The notes under the pieces: model-generated
Database searches by the model: none
Told to the model about the DNA's origin: nothing
What the model saw: the letters and a program-made list of their open reading frames with translations, nothing else
Assembly: GCF_018991925.1 (NCBI RefSeq)
Contig: NW_024727884.1
Coordinates: 1 to 64,000 of the forward strand
Direction of reading: 5' to 3'
From: Homarus americanus
Lineage: Eukaryota > Arthropoda > Malacostraca > Decapoda > Nephropidae
DNA: 64,000 nt
Part shown: one piece after another, positions 22,805 through 33,701 of the stretch
How the letters are laid out: each line of letters begins with the position of its first letter
How positions within the stretch are numbered: the first letter of the stretch is position 1
Translations under genes and position numbers: made by a program

Positions 22805-23130
22805 TTTAAATGTTTTGAACTATTTTTGTTGTTTACAGAATGAGAATATTGTGTTGACTTGAAGTTATTACCGGTAATTCTTAATACACTATAATCCTAC
22901 AAATGTAAGAAAATAAACTTGTTACCAGTATTATTTTTTTACAAAATGAGAATATTATTCTGTTGACTTGAAGAAGTTAAGTTATTAATTTTTTAAACAC
23001 TGTAATCCTATAAGAGCATTTATGTTAAATGTCATTATTACGTTTGGATTTGTGCACTCAAATGTAAGATAAGTTACCAGTTTTCTTTTATTTTACAAAA
23101 AGAATATTATTGTGTTAAATTCCATTGGTA

Positions 23131-25838
23131 CAGTTAACCCTCACTTTACGCGGTTAATGTAACCTGGAGGGTACCGCGGAAAGTGAGGAACGCGTAAAGT
23201 GAATAACATAACATATGGGATTAATTGAAATGGAGTCTGGGCCGATCCCCAAACTCCACTTTTTGACGACACACAACTATGTTGTAGTAAAAATTTTATC
23301 TTAACTTTATGATGGTATGAAAAAAACAACTAATATAGAAGAGGTTAGGTTAGGAAAGATAAAGGTTAACATAGGAAAAATAAAGGTAAGGTTAGAAAAC
23401 TAAAAATTAGGTGTAACACTTACGGTAGTAGAAGAGATGGGTCGGCATACGGGGATGGAGGCTGGTTCCGAGGCAGAGGGCAGATTACTGGCCCTCAGGT
23501 GAATCACCATTACTAGGTGAATCACCATCACTGTCACTTACAGTTGTCAGGGCTTCCCTGACAAATCCCTCAAAGTCACCTTCACTGTCACTATCACTGG
23601 CTTGGGCTGGCTGTGGTGGGTTGCGGGCGAAGAAATCTGTTATGCTTTGCTGACGGCTGGCGTTGATGTTGTCGTGATACACCTTGATGTACGGCTCCAT
23701 AGCCTGCACCAGCCGGGTATGGAAGACTTCATAGCGGTCATCGTCATTGTCGCGGGAAAGGAAGGACTTCATCTTCTCTGCACACTCCATGGCACCCTTA
23801 ATATCACTATGACTTAAATTGTGTTCTTCGGAGACTGACGCACCTTCTTCCTCCTCTTCACTGACGTGTTCTTCTTCCAACATCTCGTCGGCAGTCACTT
23901 CAGGATCTCTGATCACCTCCAGGATGTCTTCGCTGGTGGTCTCGGAGAAGCCTTCAGCTGTAATATTGTGCGCAGCTTCTCTGGCAAGGTCCACTGCTAC
24001 TGCAACAGTCTGAACCTCACCAGTCACAGGTTGACTCCTCCTCTCACCTGGTATTCCATGCAACACATGTCTCCATGCGTGACGAATTGTAGCAATAGAC
24101 AGCTGATCCCATGACTCCACCAAGAAGTCCACAGCTTTCTTGATGTTAAATACTCTCCAGAATTGTTTGAAGAGTATTTTTTGCTGTTCTAACTGTTGAT
24201 CCTCATCTTCTTCGCTCTTGCTATCGGTGGTGGTGTCACTCAGGTTACGCAACTCTTCCCTGGTGTTGGTGTAGTCGTTCAGGAGCTGGAATTTTTTTGT
24301 TGAGAATGCAGCTTTCACATTGCAAATCAACTCCTGGTCCATGGGCTGGATTAAAGACGTAGTGTTGGGAGGAAGGAAGACCACTTTTACGTTGGGGTGA
24401 CGATCTAACAGTAGGGGCGAGTGTCCTGGTGCGTTGTCCAGCAGCAACAAAATATTAAATGGGACATTCTGTCGCTCACAGAATTTCTTTACATCGGGAA
24501 CAAAACAGTCATCAAACCAGGAGAGGGACAGTGTAGAGAACATCCATGCCTTACGTGCTGTCAGCCAGTGGACATTTAGCTTGGTCATGTCCATGCTCTT
24601 GTAGGCGTGCGGCTTGCGGGCTGTGTGGATCACCGATAACTTGAGCTTACAGGTACCGGAGGCATTGGTGGTAAACAGGACGGTGATGCGTTCCTTCTGC
24701 ATTTTCCGGCCCCGAATCCTGCTGGCATTCTTCACAACGAAGGACTTGGAAGGTAGTTTTTTCCAGAAAAGACCAGATTCGTCCATGTTAAACACCTGGT
24801 CGTCACTGTACTGTCCTTCCTCCATAATCTCACGTAAAAACGGAGGAAATTCCCGAGCCGCAGCACGATCAGCACTCGCTTCTTCACCACCAATGTTTAT
24901 ATTGGTGATCTTGTTCCGGATCTTAAACCTCTGTAACCACCCAGAGGAAGCATTAAAGGGTTTGGGCTCTGAAGTTCCCATCTTTCGTGCCACTGCCATG
25001 TACAGTTCACGTGCGTAGTCCTTAACAGAGCGCGTGTCGACCGCCATGTTCCGTCGCGCCTGACGCACCAAGTACCTCACAAGTAATTTTTCTGTCTTGA
25101 GAAGCACCTGGTTGTGAAAATACTTGATCATAGAAGCACCTGTAGACTTTGTGATCTTCATGTGCTCCTTTATCTTGGCTGAATCCTTCTTTATAGTCCG
25201 GATCGTAGATTCGTTCACGCCATGCTGGCGCGCCAAATCAACCTGCCTTGTTCCTTTCTCCAACTCTTGGATGATGCTATACTTCACCTCGTAGCTTAAG
25301 GAACGTCGTGTCTTCTTTGGTTTAGTGCCGCTGGGTCCAGGTAAGGAAAGGTTTCTCTCTGGGGGTGGTGGTCCGGCGGAAGCCATTTTACGGAACAATG
25401 GATGCGCGTTTACACGGAGTGGCCTTGAGGGATGAAACTGCCGCGGCTAGGTCAAGCGTCGTCTTTCCTCCCTCCCTCCCTCCCCCGGGTGGACACGTCA
25501 TAATACTTTAAGCCAATTACAGCTAGCAGCAGAGGGGGGTAGGGATGCATGGCCAATCACAGGTCTGATACGTCATATGACGTCAGTGATAACGCAACAA
25601 AGACACACACTGCGCAACCTTACCGCGCCGCTTGCCCAAGCGGAGGGAGGAGGAGGGAGAGGCAGGCAGGCAGGCGGGCGGGTGGCGGGTGGGGCGAATC
25701 TAAAAATAGCGTCGCGCCGGACACTCTCCGCGTAATGGGGTTTACGTACTGCGTAATGTGAGCACGTGAGGTTCTGGCAAGGCACCGCTTTAACGTGGAA
25801 ACGCGGAATGCGGGACCGCGTAAAGTGAGGGTTAACTG
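23131..25838 (-). mobile_element. Structurally complete Tigger element
   Basis: Ends TA/CAGTTAACCCTCACTTTACG and CGTAAAGTGAGGGTTAACTG/TA: inverted repeats of at least 24 bp without mismatch, and a TA duplication. Length 2708 bp. It contains one uninterrupted transposase gene on the minus strand and sits within the hAT at 21193-26553. Related but decayed copies of the family lie at 595-1699 and, more distantly, 36036-38521. Confidence 0.95.
23485..25386 (-). CDS. Tigger transposase, uninterrupted (633 residues)
   Basis: DDE/D transposase of the pogo/Tigger group; it would act in the nucleus, binding the element's ends and moving it to TA sites. The start is taken as the ATG at 25384-25386 (MASAGPPPP); an upstream extension has only TTG. 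In order: basic psq helix-turn-helix about residues 26-76 (SYEVKYSIIQELEK, NESTIRTIKKD), CENP-B helix-turn-helix about 96-160 (DYARELYMAVARKM, SSGWLQRFKIRN), DDE_1 domain about 190-365 with the three aspartates D202 (FNMDESGLFW), D317 (LLLLDNAPGH) and D350 (IQPMDQE), then an acidic region and a tail with FFARNPPQPAQASDSD. No stop or frameshift. Whether it is expressed cannot be seen. Confidence 0.92.
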   Translation of the reverse strand: MASAGPPPPERNLSLPGPSGTKPKKTRRSLSYEVKYSIIQELEKGTRQVDLARQHGVNESTIRTIKKDSAKIKEHMKITKSTGASMIKYFHNQVLLKTEKLLVRYLVRQARRNMAVDTRSVKDYARELYMAVARKMGTSEPKPFNASSGWLQRFKIRNKITNINIGGEEASADRAAAREFPPFLREIMEEGQYSDDQVFNMDESGLFWKKLPSKSFVVKNASRIRGRKMQKERITVLFTTNASGTCKLKLSVIHTARKPHAYKSMDMTKLNVHWLTARKAWMFSTLSLSWFDDCFVPDVKKFCERQNVPFNILLLLDNAPGHSPLLLDRHPNVKVVFLPPNTTSLIQPMDQELICNVKAAFSTKKFQLLNDYTNTREELRNLSDTTTDSKSEEDEDQQLEQQKILFKQFWRVFNIKKAVDFLVESWDQLSIATIRHAWRHVLHGIPGERRSQPVTGEVQTVAVAVDLAREAAHNITAEGFSETTSEDILEVIRDPEVTADEMLEEEHVSEEEEEGASVSEEHNLSHSDIKGAMECAEKMKSFLSRDNDDDRYEVFHTRLVQAMEPYIKVYHDNINASRQQSITDFFARNPPQPAQASDSDSEGDFEGFVREALTTVSDSDGDSPSNGDSPEGQ

Positions 25839-25846
25839 TACATCTA

Positions 25847-26344
25847 CAGGTAGTTCTGCTATAACGCGATAATTGTGTTCTTGTAAAATATCGTGTTATA
25901 GAAAATCGCGTAATAGAAATAACAGGGCTTATGGAGAAAATAGGGTTAGGTGCAGATTACTCGAAATCGAAAAGATTTAGTAGTTAGCCTAACACAAAGG
26001 ATAGCACGGTCTAAATAAATGTTACATTCATATCTAATAATGAAATCATACAGTAAATGTAACACTTTACTTGATGGGGGAGAAGGGTGATTTTGAGGTT
26101 GATAAAATCGAGCTTCTCTTCTAGTGTTATATCCTTTCTTTTACGATCATCACCAGGAATTTTATCACCGGAACGCTTCTTGTTGATATTCTTCTTTACT
26201 ATATTCACAAAATTGGAGAAATAGTAAGCAAAAATCGCGTTATAGCAAACAAGCGTTCGCGTTATACAAATATCGTTCCTAATTCATAAATCGCGTTAGA
26301 GCAAATTCGCGTTATCAAAACACGCGTTATAGCAGAAATCACTG
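25847..26344. mobile_element. Tigger-type MITE of 498 bp
   Basis: Ends TA/CAGGTAGTTCTGCTATAACG and CGCGTTATAGCAGAAATCACTG/TA, with a TA duplication. It lies eight bases beyond the end of the complete Tigger. A minus-strand piece reading DDRKRKDITLEEKLDFINL resembles the N-terminal helix-turn-helix of a Tigger transposase, pointing to origin by internal deletion. Confidence 0.85.
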
Positions 26345-26553
26345 TACTGCATAAATATCTTAATGCCAATTTTCTGTTTATTATCCTGAATAAGCTTTGG
26401 TTGAAAAATACTGTTTTTATGGTTTAAAAATACTATTTTAATGCAATTAGTAAAAAAAAAATCGATTTAAGTACAGTGCAAAAAATACGATTTAAATCAA
26501 ATAAATCGATTTTTTTTATTTTTTTTAAAAAATCATGATTTTTTCCAACCCTG

Positions 26554-26561
26554 CTTGGAGC
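26554..26561. repeat. hAT target-site duplication, right copy
   Basis: CTTGGAGC, identical to 21185-21192. Confidence 0.92.
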
Positions 26562-26748
26562 TGTGGGGGATTAGTGGATCTCATGTAACTGACCTGACCT
26601 GACACAATATCAGGTGGAGGTAGGGTGGGGTATTGGTGGTCTCATATTACTGACCTGATACAATGTCAGGTCACCCACTGTTGGTGGGGATTAGTAGGTC
26701 TCAGGACCCGAAGATGTCTTCAATAAACATGAAATCTAAAATACAGTA

Positions 26749-29395
26749 CAGTGACCCCTCGTTTAACGAACGCCACGGTTAACTTAATTTCGATTAACGA
26801 ACTGCCTTCCATAAGGATCTTCAATTCGGTTAACGAAAAAAAATTCGGTTAACGAAGTTCTTGCGAACCGACCTCAATATGTTTTCGCTTGCGCTGACCG
26901 GGCAACCAGCTTTAGTATCAGTCCGCCAATACATTAATCGGTTCTAGGGCTTAAATTCCTTACTATTTTAGTAAATATCAAGAAATTTATACTATTCAAT
27001 AATTTTAAAAGTTTAATATTAAACTTTTTAGTCATTTTAACAATTATTGAACATAATTGAAGGTAAAGTGACTAGTTTAATGTGCGGCATCCAGCCTCTT
27101 AACACAGCAAACAGGAGTTAGTCTCTCTCTGTTTTCACTGGAGGTAACATCTTGCTTGAGACTCTCTTCAACTAAACGCTTTTTTTCTGTGTTTCCAAGC
27201 AAATTATTGGTCATTTTGAAATTTATTTTACATATTGACAATATATAGCGCAGTGCAGTGTTATTTTAAAGAAAATATTCTTTATTTACAGCTAGTTTAA
27301 CTTTGAAAAACACGTGTTGACATTGTTTGAATCCAGCATGGGGCCCAAGAGATCAAGAAAAGCAATTTCAATCCAAATCAAGCAGGAAATAATAAAAAAA
27401 ACACAAACAAGGCATTAAATCAAATGCGCTATGCAAAGAATATGGCATGTCGGCATCAACTGTGTCGACAATTCTTGCACAAAAAGACAAATTTAAAGAA
27501 GTGAACGTGAGAGACAAATCTACAAGAGTGTTTAAAAGTAGATCCCTAATCGCAGAAACTGAGAGGTTACTTATCATCTGGATTAGGGAAAAACAGATGA
27601 AAGGTTTCTGGTGATTTCATTTGTGAAAGAGCCAGGGAGATTTATGAACATTTAAAGGCAGATCAACCTGGTTCTTCAGGCACAGAATTTGAAGATTTTC
27701 GGGCTAGCAAAGGCTGGTTCGAAAATTTTAAGAAAAGAAGTGACATTTTAAGTGTTGTTAGGCATGGTGAAGCTGCTAGTGCTGATAAGGAAGGGGCAGC
27801 AAAGTTTTTAGTTGAATTTAAAAAACTGATGGAAGAAGAAAATTATCTTCCACAGCAAGTGTTCAATGTGGACGAAACTGGGCTGTTCTGGAAAAAGATG
27901 CCCAAAAGAACATTCATCACCAAAGATGAAACCTCTTTACCTGGGCATAAACCCATGAAAGACCGTCTCACTCTATTGCTTGGTGCCAATGCTTCAGGGG
28001 ATTTCCGACTGAAGCCTATACTTGTCTACCACTCTGAAAACCCCAGGGTGTTCAAGCAACAGAAAGTGGTAAGAACAAAACTTGGAGTTTATTGGAAGTC
28101 CAACCGTAAGGCATGGGTGACAAGACAGCTCTTTAATGAATGGGCTGTTGATGTGTTTTGCCCTTCTGTCAAGAGATACCTAACCACCAATAAACTCCCT
28201 TTAAAGGTTCTTCTCCTCATGGATAATGCTCCTGGTCATGACCCTGACCTTGCCAGCAATTTGGAGTATCAATTTGACTTTGTGAAAGTGTTGTTTTTGC
28301 CTCCAAACACTACATCAATCATACAGCCAATGGACCAGAATGTAATCAGCAACTTCAAGAAGTTGTACATGAAGAAAATGTTTAGGAGGTGTCATCAGGC
28401 AACTTCCACTGATCCTGAACTAACACTGAAACAGTTCTGGAAGACACAATTCAACGTCCTGGAGGCTGTAAAATTGATTGTGTCATCATGGCAAGAAGTC
28501 TCCACTAGAACCCTCAATTCTTCATGGAAAGCACTGTGGCCATCAGTAGTCCATGATTTTGAGGGATTTGAGGAAGAAACAGAGTTGGACCAGGAGATTG
28601 TGTCCATTGGTCAGTCATTGGGCCTTGAAGTGGAGGAGAAGGATGTGGAAGAGCTTGTGATGTCTCATGAGGAGGAACTTACTCCTGATGACTTGAAGCA
28701 ACTGGATGAGATGTTACGGGTAGAGGCTGACAGTGGTGAGGAGGAAATTGAAAGTGATGACCATATGTCAGCTAAACAGTTGAAAGATGTGATTTACTAC
28801 TGGGAGAAGTTCAGGGAACTGGCTTCAAAGCACCCAGAAGTGGAAAAAACTGAACTAACTTTGTGTCATGTTGAGGACTCAGTGGTCTCCTTCTTTAAAC
28901 ATAAGTTAATGGTAAGGAGGACAGGTGCCCCACAGACCACAATTGACACTTTCTTCAGTAAAAGGCAGAGGGAACAAGATGCTAGCCCTCAGCCTTCCAC
29001 TTCAAGAAGGAGAGAGGATGATGCTAGCCCTCAGCCTTCCACTTCAAGAAGGAGAGAGGATGTTCATGGTGGAGAATCTGTCAGTCCAGAGGTTCCTGAC
29101 ATTTTCATGGAAGGTGGCTCACCTTCCAAGAAGCAGTAAAATGCTTCTCCACCTCCACTAACTTCTCTTCACCCTTCTCCTCCTCCACCTCCCACTTCAA
29201 ATGCACATCATCATCATCATCCAGGAGCCTTCTACATACACACCTCAAAGTAAGTAAATTTTTCTACCATTTTTGTTGAAGTTTGGAAATTTTCGGTGAG
29301 CTGGAACCAATTACCCAACATCCCATTGAAACAATGGTTTCGGTTAACGAACGACGTTCTGGAACGGATTGAGTTCGTAAATGGAGGGGTCACTG
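26749..29395 (+). mobile_element. Tigger element in left arm of inverted duplication
   Basis: Left end TA/CAGTGACCCCTCGTTTAACG; right end AATGGAGGGGTCACTG followed by TT rather than TA. Length 2647 bp. Flanks match those of the element at 39259-41735, so the two are duplicates of one insertion. The same family as 14104-19720. Confidence 0.88.
27338..29139 (+). pseudogene. Tigger transposase with two early disruptions
   Basis: ATG at 27338 (MGPKRSRKAISIQIKQEIIK), then a frameshift within a run of A near 27395-27405, and a small deletion near 27605 just before ICERAREIYEHLK. From 27829 to the TAA at 29137-29139 the frame is open for 436 codons and contains FNVDETGLFW, LLLMDNAPGHD and QPMDQNVISNFKK, so all three catalytic aspartates remain. 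The tail has three QPSTSRRR copies in tandem (28985-29060), one more than the relative at 14375-16151. Close to intact, but without its DNA-binding N-terminus in frame. Confidence 0.88.
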
Positions 29396-29597
29396 TTATT
29401 TAATATACTTACACTTACCTGTATCACATTACAGTATATCCCTTCAACATTATGTCACATAAGATTTTAAAATGTGGAGTGAGAAAGCTGAAAACTGTGA
29501 GTGATTAGAAAGATGGAGTGGAAAAGAGTGGTAACATGAACCAGTGTTGCCAAGTGATAAGCTCCTCAACAGCTGATCTTTTAATCCACCACCACGT

Positions 29598-29765
29598 AGT
29601 TAACCACACATAAATTTATGTCATGCAATATGGGAGTGTGTGGGTGTCTGGGTGTGATGTTGTGGTATTAATTAATAAATAAGCAATATTGTCTCGTCAA
29701 TGACAGTCGTTTGAAGAATAGCAGTGTACTACAATTGCCACTACTATTCATCAAACTATACTATA
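29598..29765. other. Spacer beyond the duplication edge
   Basis: Inverted match to the right arm is lost here; no feature recognised. Confidence 0.35.
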
Positions 29766-30302
29766 CAGTATAGTCTCGATTTACGCGGATTTCCTTTACG
29801 CGTTTGGTCAATTACGCGGCACCTGGCCAGACCGGCAATTATTAGTTATGCGGTACAGTCCATCATTTATGCGGGAAGCGGCGCGGGCAGGGTGTGCTCC
29901 AGGTCGCCCAGTCAACAAAACATTACCGAGTTCTTCACCCGCCAGCCACCACACCCAGCCCAAGTCAGTGATAGTGATAGTGAGGATATGGACTTTGAGG
30001 GGTTTGCCAAAGAGGCCCTGCAAGCCTCTGTGTGCCGAGCCATCTCTTCTACTAACGTAAGTGTTAAAAAACCTAATATTATTGATATTTCTCTTAAATA
30101 TTAATTGTGTGCGCATATCATCATAAAATTAAGATGTTATTTTTACAACAACGTACGTACTGTGTCGGAAAAAGGGTAGTCTGGAGGTCGACCCAGTCTC
30201 TATTTCAATTAATCCCATATGTTCTGTTATTTCGTTTACGAGTTTCTCGTTTTACGCGGACCTCCACGGGTTTAATTGACCGTGTTAACCAAGACTATAC
30301 TG
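29766..30302 (+). mobile_element. Deleted Tigger derivative (537 bp)
   Basis: Ends CAGTATAGTCTCGATTTACG and AACCAAGACTATACTG; left flank TA, right flank TT. It keeps only the transposase tail (SPSQQNITEFFTRQPPHPAQ, then VSDSDSEDMDFEGFAKEAL). Same terminal family as 36036-38521, which lies in the opposite orientation. Confidence 0.8.
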
Positions 30303-30326
30303 TTCTGTCATTAACAATATAATATT

Positions 30327-30611
30327 AGGGTGTGTCATAGGAGGGAAGATCAGCTAAAACTAATGGCCCATCACTTTTTTGGTAGATTTTAGTGTATATA
30401 AACAGAAAATAATTTCAGTTTCAATATTTTGCAACCTTTTGCTAGGTAAATTTTAGCGTGAAATTTATCGAAAATCTAACGTACAGCTGCATTAGTGCAT
30501 TACAATTAAATAGTGAACATTGCTTTCTGCACATAGAACTACATCATTAATACCATGGGCCGATTTTTCAAACTCAAAAAAAAAAAAATTCGCCTCCGTA
30601 TGACACACCCT
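30327..30611. mobile_element. MITE with 11-bp flanking repeats, Mutator-like
   Basis: Ends AGGGTGTGTCATAGGAGG and CCTCCGTATGACACACCCT form an inverted repeat of about 18 bp with one indel. Both flanks are the 11-base direct repeat AATATAATATT (30316-30326 and 30612-30622). Target duplications of 9-11 bp are typical of Mutator-like elements, though AT-rich flanks could inflate the count. No coding frame in 285 bp. Confidence 0.7.
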
Positions 30612-30622
30612 AATATAATATT

Positions 30623-31919
30623 GTTTCTTATTCATTAATTGATCCCCAACTCCACATCATACATAAAATCTTTTGTGTGTGACACTGGGAGTTGGAGGGA
30701 GGCAAGGTGCTGTAGGAAGGCAGGGGGGGGGGTGGCGATACACACACCTCCAACACACACTTTCCAACATTTATTATTATATATTCTCGTATGATCAGCC
30801 TCCTATGGTGTATGTTTTATCATGGTTAATATAAAATATTTAACACATTTGAAAAAATACCATGTATAATTATTAATTTGACATCAAAATTACATGACAT
30901 GTTGAATAATAAGGCAATTTTTTCACCCAGACCTCTCCACTGGGAGGAGAAATGGTGGCGGGTAAGCTTAGGCATTGCCAAATTTACCAGTTTTTTATTT
31001 AATCATTACGGTACTGATACATTATAAAACGTATTGTACTGTATTATATATGACAGGAACAGTTATTAATAAGCACGGAATATTACAGTAAACATATCTT
31101 TATTAGTAGATAAAAAACAAAGTAAAATTTTTTGCAATGGTAATGACAGACATGGGGAGACGACGAGGAACCTTTTTGGTGGGTGTACGGTCAGTTCCCC
31201 CCCCACCCCCTCTCCTCATACCTCCTCACCTTCTTACTCCTTACTGAATTTTAAATGAAAGAAAACATTTTATAATTTGTATAATGAACATCCTCATAAA
31301 TTACCGACTCATGAATTATAGGAATAGTATTAAGATACTGTACAGAACTAGATTTGGGTGCGTAGACTGTGGGAGATAACGGGTGGTAGAGGGATGACAA
31401 GTGAACAACTTGCCTCCTGGACTCTGCTGTCACCAATATTTTAATTTTTATTCTTTTCATAAATACTGTATACGTACGTGTACTCACAAAATTCCCTGAA
31501 AATCTCTTGATTTTATACCATATTACTCATTAAAGAGTCATCCATCATGCCACAAGTTTCATGAACTACTGTATACACATACCGGTATGTGTAGTGATCT
31601 CTAGGTGAGGGAGGGAGGGAGGGTGCAGCTGCCATGTATGGATTTTTCCAAAGCAATTATCCAATAGTATTTGGGATGTAATGAGTGGGTATATGAGCTT
31701 ATTGTATTGATTTTGTATACATTAAAAGCCTTGGTCAACGATGGTTGTAGATGTACAGTAGTAAAGTTAATGTAAAAAATACTGTATGCAACCTTTAATT
31801 AATGTTATGTAATGTACGTACAATAGAAGTGATCAATGAATTGGTAGAGAAAAAAAGTGAGACTGCGCGGGAGGCCAACGTATGTACGTATGCACTCATG
31901 GAAAGTGTCATTTATCTTA
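30623..31919. other. Gene-free sequence
   Basis: No coding frame or defined repeat recognised. A G run near 30722-30732 and a C run near 31196-31208 are present. Confidence 0.35.
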
Positions 31920-32696
31920 TGCACACACACACACACACACACACAGACTAGTGTGGCCAGACGTCCGACTTTTGAGCACTCTGTCCTCCGTCCGGCACTA
32001 CCTCGAGCCGGACTATACTGCCAGATTCTGGGGTCACTAAGTCTAAGGGGATAACTTAACCCTATTCTTAATTTTAAGGTCGCTGTCACCAGACCCCCTC
32101 TGGACAGTAAGTAGCTCATTAGGTAGCGGGCAGAGTGAACTAGGCATTGGGTTGGGTTTTTCATTCACCAAATTGACAAGGGAAAGAAGGGTGAAACAAT
32201 AACATGTCTTAACTAATTTATTCCTTATAAAACATATTGCATCCCGTCAAAATACAAGAAGAGTTTGCCTTCCTCAGAAGAACAACTATGATTTTAGTTT
32301 CACTGCCCAACAACAGACGTCTTACATTAATTGCGTGTCATTAACATACTCATTCCTCATAACAATCATTGACCTCCTTACCTCGGTCATTCCTTCTCAG
32401 TATAACACCAAACACATCAGTATAACATCACCTGGTACATTACAAAAATAGTTGGTCTTCATCAGGAGAACAACTATTATTTTCATTACACTTCTCTTGA
32501 TGAGCAGATGGGATGCTTCCCAGGTAATCATACCAGTATTGGTTCTCAAGCATACAGTGATTTTCTCCTATCCTAGGTGGTGATATGAAGGGTATCCACT
32601 GATTCACAGTGGAGGTGCATGACCACTGTGAGCATACGCCCCCCCACATGGTGCGTCCCTCACAGTGGAGGTAATGGTTGATGCTCCCGTGGTACC

Positions 32697-32910
32697 TGTG
32701 TTGGGAGAAGTCGAGGCATCACTAAGAATAATGCCTGAGGGGCTTTCATCACCACACACTTGTACACTATGACTTCACTTTATAACATCAGGCAAGGTTT
32801 TAAGATGTAAAAACTGCTAGATAAGTCTTTTTAGAGTTGAATAAAGCATGATGAAGGGCACTGACCTGTGTTGGGAGAAGTCGAGGCATCACTAAGGGCG
32901 GTGCCTCGCG
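32697..32910. repeat. Direct repeat pair, spacing 175 bp
   Basis: TGTGTTGGGAGAAGTCGAGG followed by CATCACTAAG occurs at about 32698 and 32873. The copies diverge after about 35 bases. No known family recognised. Confidence 0.6.
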
Positions 32911-33701
32911 TCTCACTGAACTAGGCCTACAGTTTCCAATCTTTAATTTTCACTTTGAATTCTTATGGTTATCACATATCCATTTTTCTATCTATTTTGA
33001 CCTTATGTCTTATAATTATATATCTTAATCCTAAATTACACACTAAAGAAAGGTTCTGGCTTGCTAGTTCCTGGGGAAATTCATTGGGTTATAATATCAA
33101 TGCAGCATGCCCGAGGCGTTCTTGCATGGATATACGTCACACGAGATAACGAGGTGTATTAAGTTCACACCGATGCATACAAGATATTTCCTTTGAAGTA
33201 TAGTTTCTGGATCATTTCCAACACTTCACATAGATCTGATACATTTATCATTTTTCCAAATCAATGTCCTTTTATAGTTCCATGGGCCCCCCAGTGGGAG
33301 CTATGTTCACTTATTGTCCACAGACATCCCTAGAATGACCTTCAAACACAATCTACATTCAGCCCGTATAGTACACTAATCCGTACTGGTTGGACTCTTT
33401 CAACCATCTTATAGATACCTTGAGTTCTCCTGAATGCTATGAGTACATACACTTAATATTATATGCCCGCAGTTGGGTACAATTCATCAAATAATTCAGT
33501 AACATTCAGTTGGTGAGTTATTCTTTATCAATGTTTCCCGTTTTCTGAGATTCTACAAGCGCAGTGGATTTGAATGTTATGTAGCATAATATGAATTAAA
33601 GCCGTTTTAGGGATGACAATGATGTGCGCAGTACAGGACGTTAATTTGTCCTCCTTTTTGTTGTATGACTAAAAAGAATTATATGAATTACCTTAGGTAT
33701 A
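32911..33701. other. Gene-free sequence
   Basis: No supported coding frame; short frames here have no recognisable domain. Confidence 0.35.

Larger units (their letters stand above)
21193..26553 (+). mobile_element. hAT element with perfect 8-bp target duplication and nested insertions
   Basis: Ends are CAGGGTTG and CAACCCTG, flanked by identical 8-bp CTTGGAGC, the diagnostic hAT duplication length. Both ends carry repeated ATTTAAATC-type motifs. Removing the nested Tigger (23131-25838) and MITE (25847-26344) with their TA duplications leaves about 2.15 kb. The transposase occupies the left half on the plus strand, so the nested insertions hit the 3' non-coding part. Confidence 0.93.
20875..29597. 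repeat. Left arm of a large inverted duplication
   Basis: Three unlinked blocks match 39104-42262 in reverse order and orientation: 20875-21000 with 42130-42262 (shared TTAGCCAGAACAATTGGTGC), 26565-26746 with 41738-41945 (shared ACCTGA / ATATCAGGTGGAGG strings), and 29450-29597 with 39104-39250 (shared GGAGCTTATC, TTGGCAACACTGG and TGTTGAAGGGATA strings, read in reverse complement). The arm has gained the hAT at 21193-26553, which the right arm lacks. Confidence 0.8.

Noticed and set aside
32440..32649. 69-codon minus-strand frame
   Set aside because: Looks protein-like in composition but I recognise no family and no neighbouring frame continues it.
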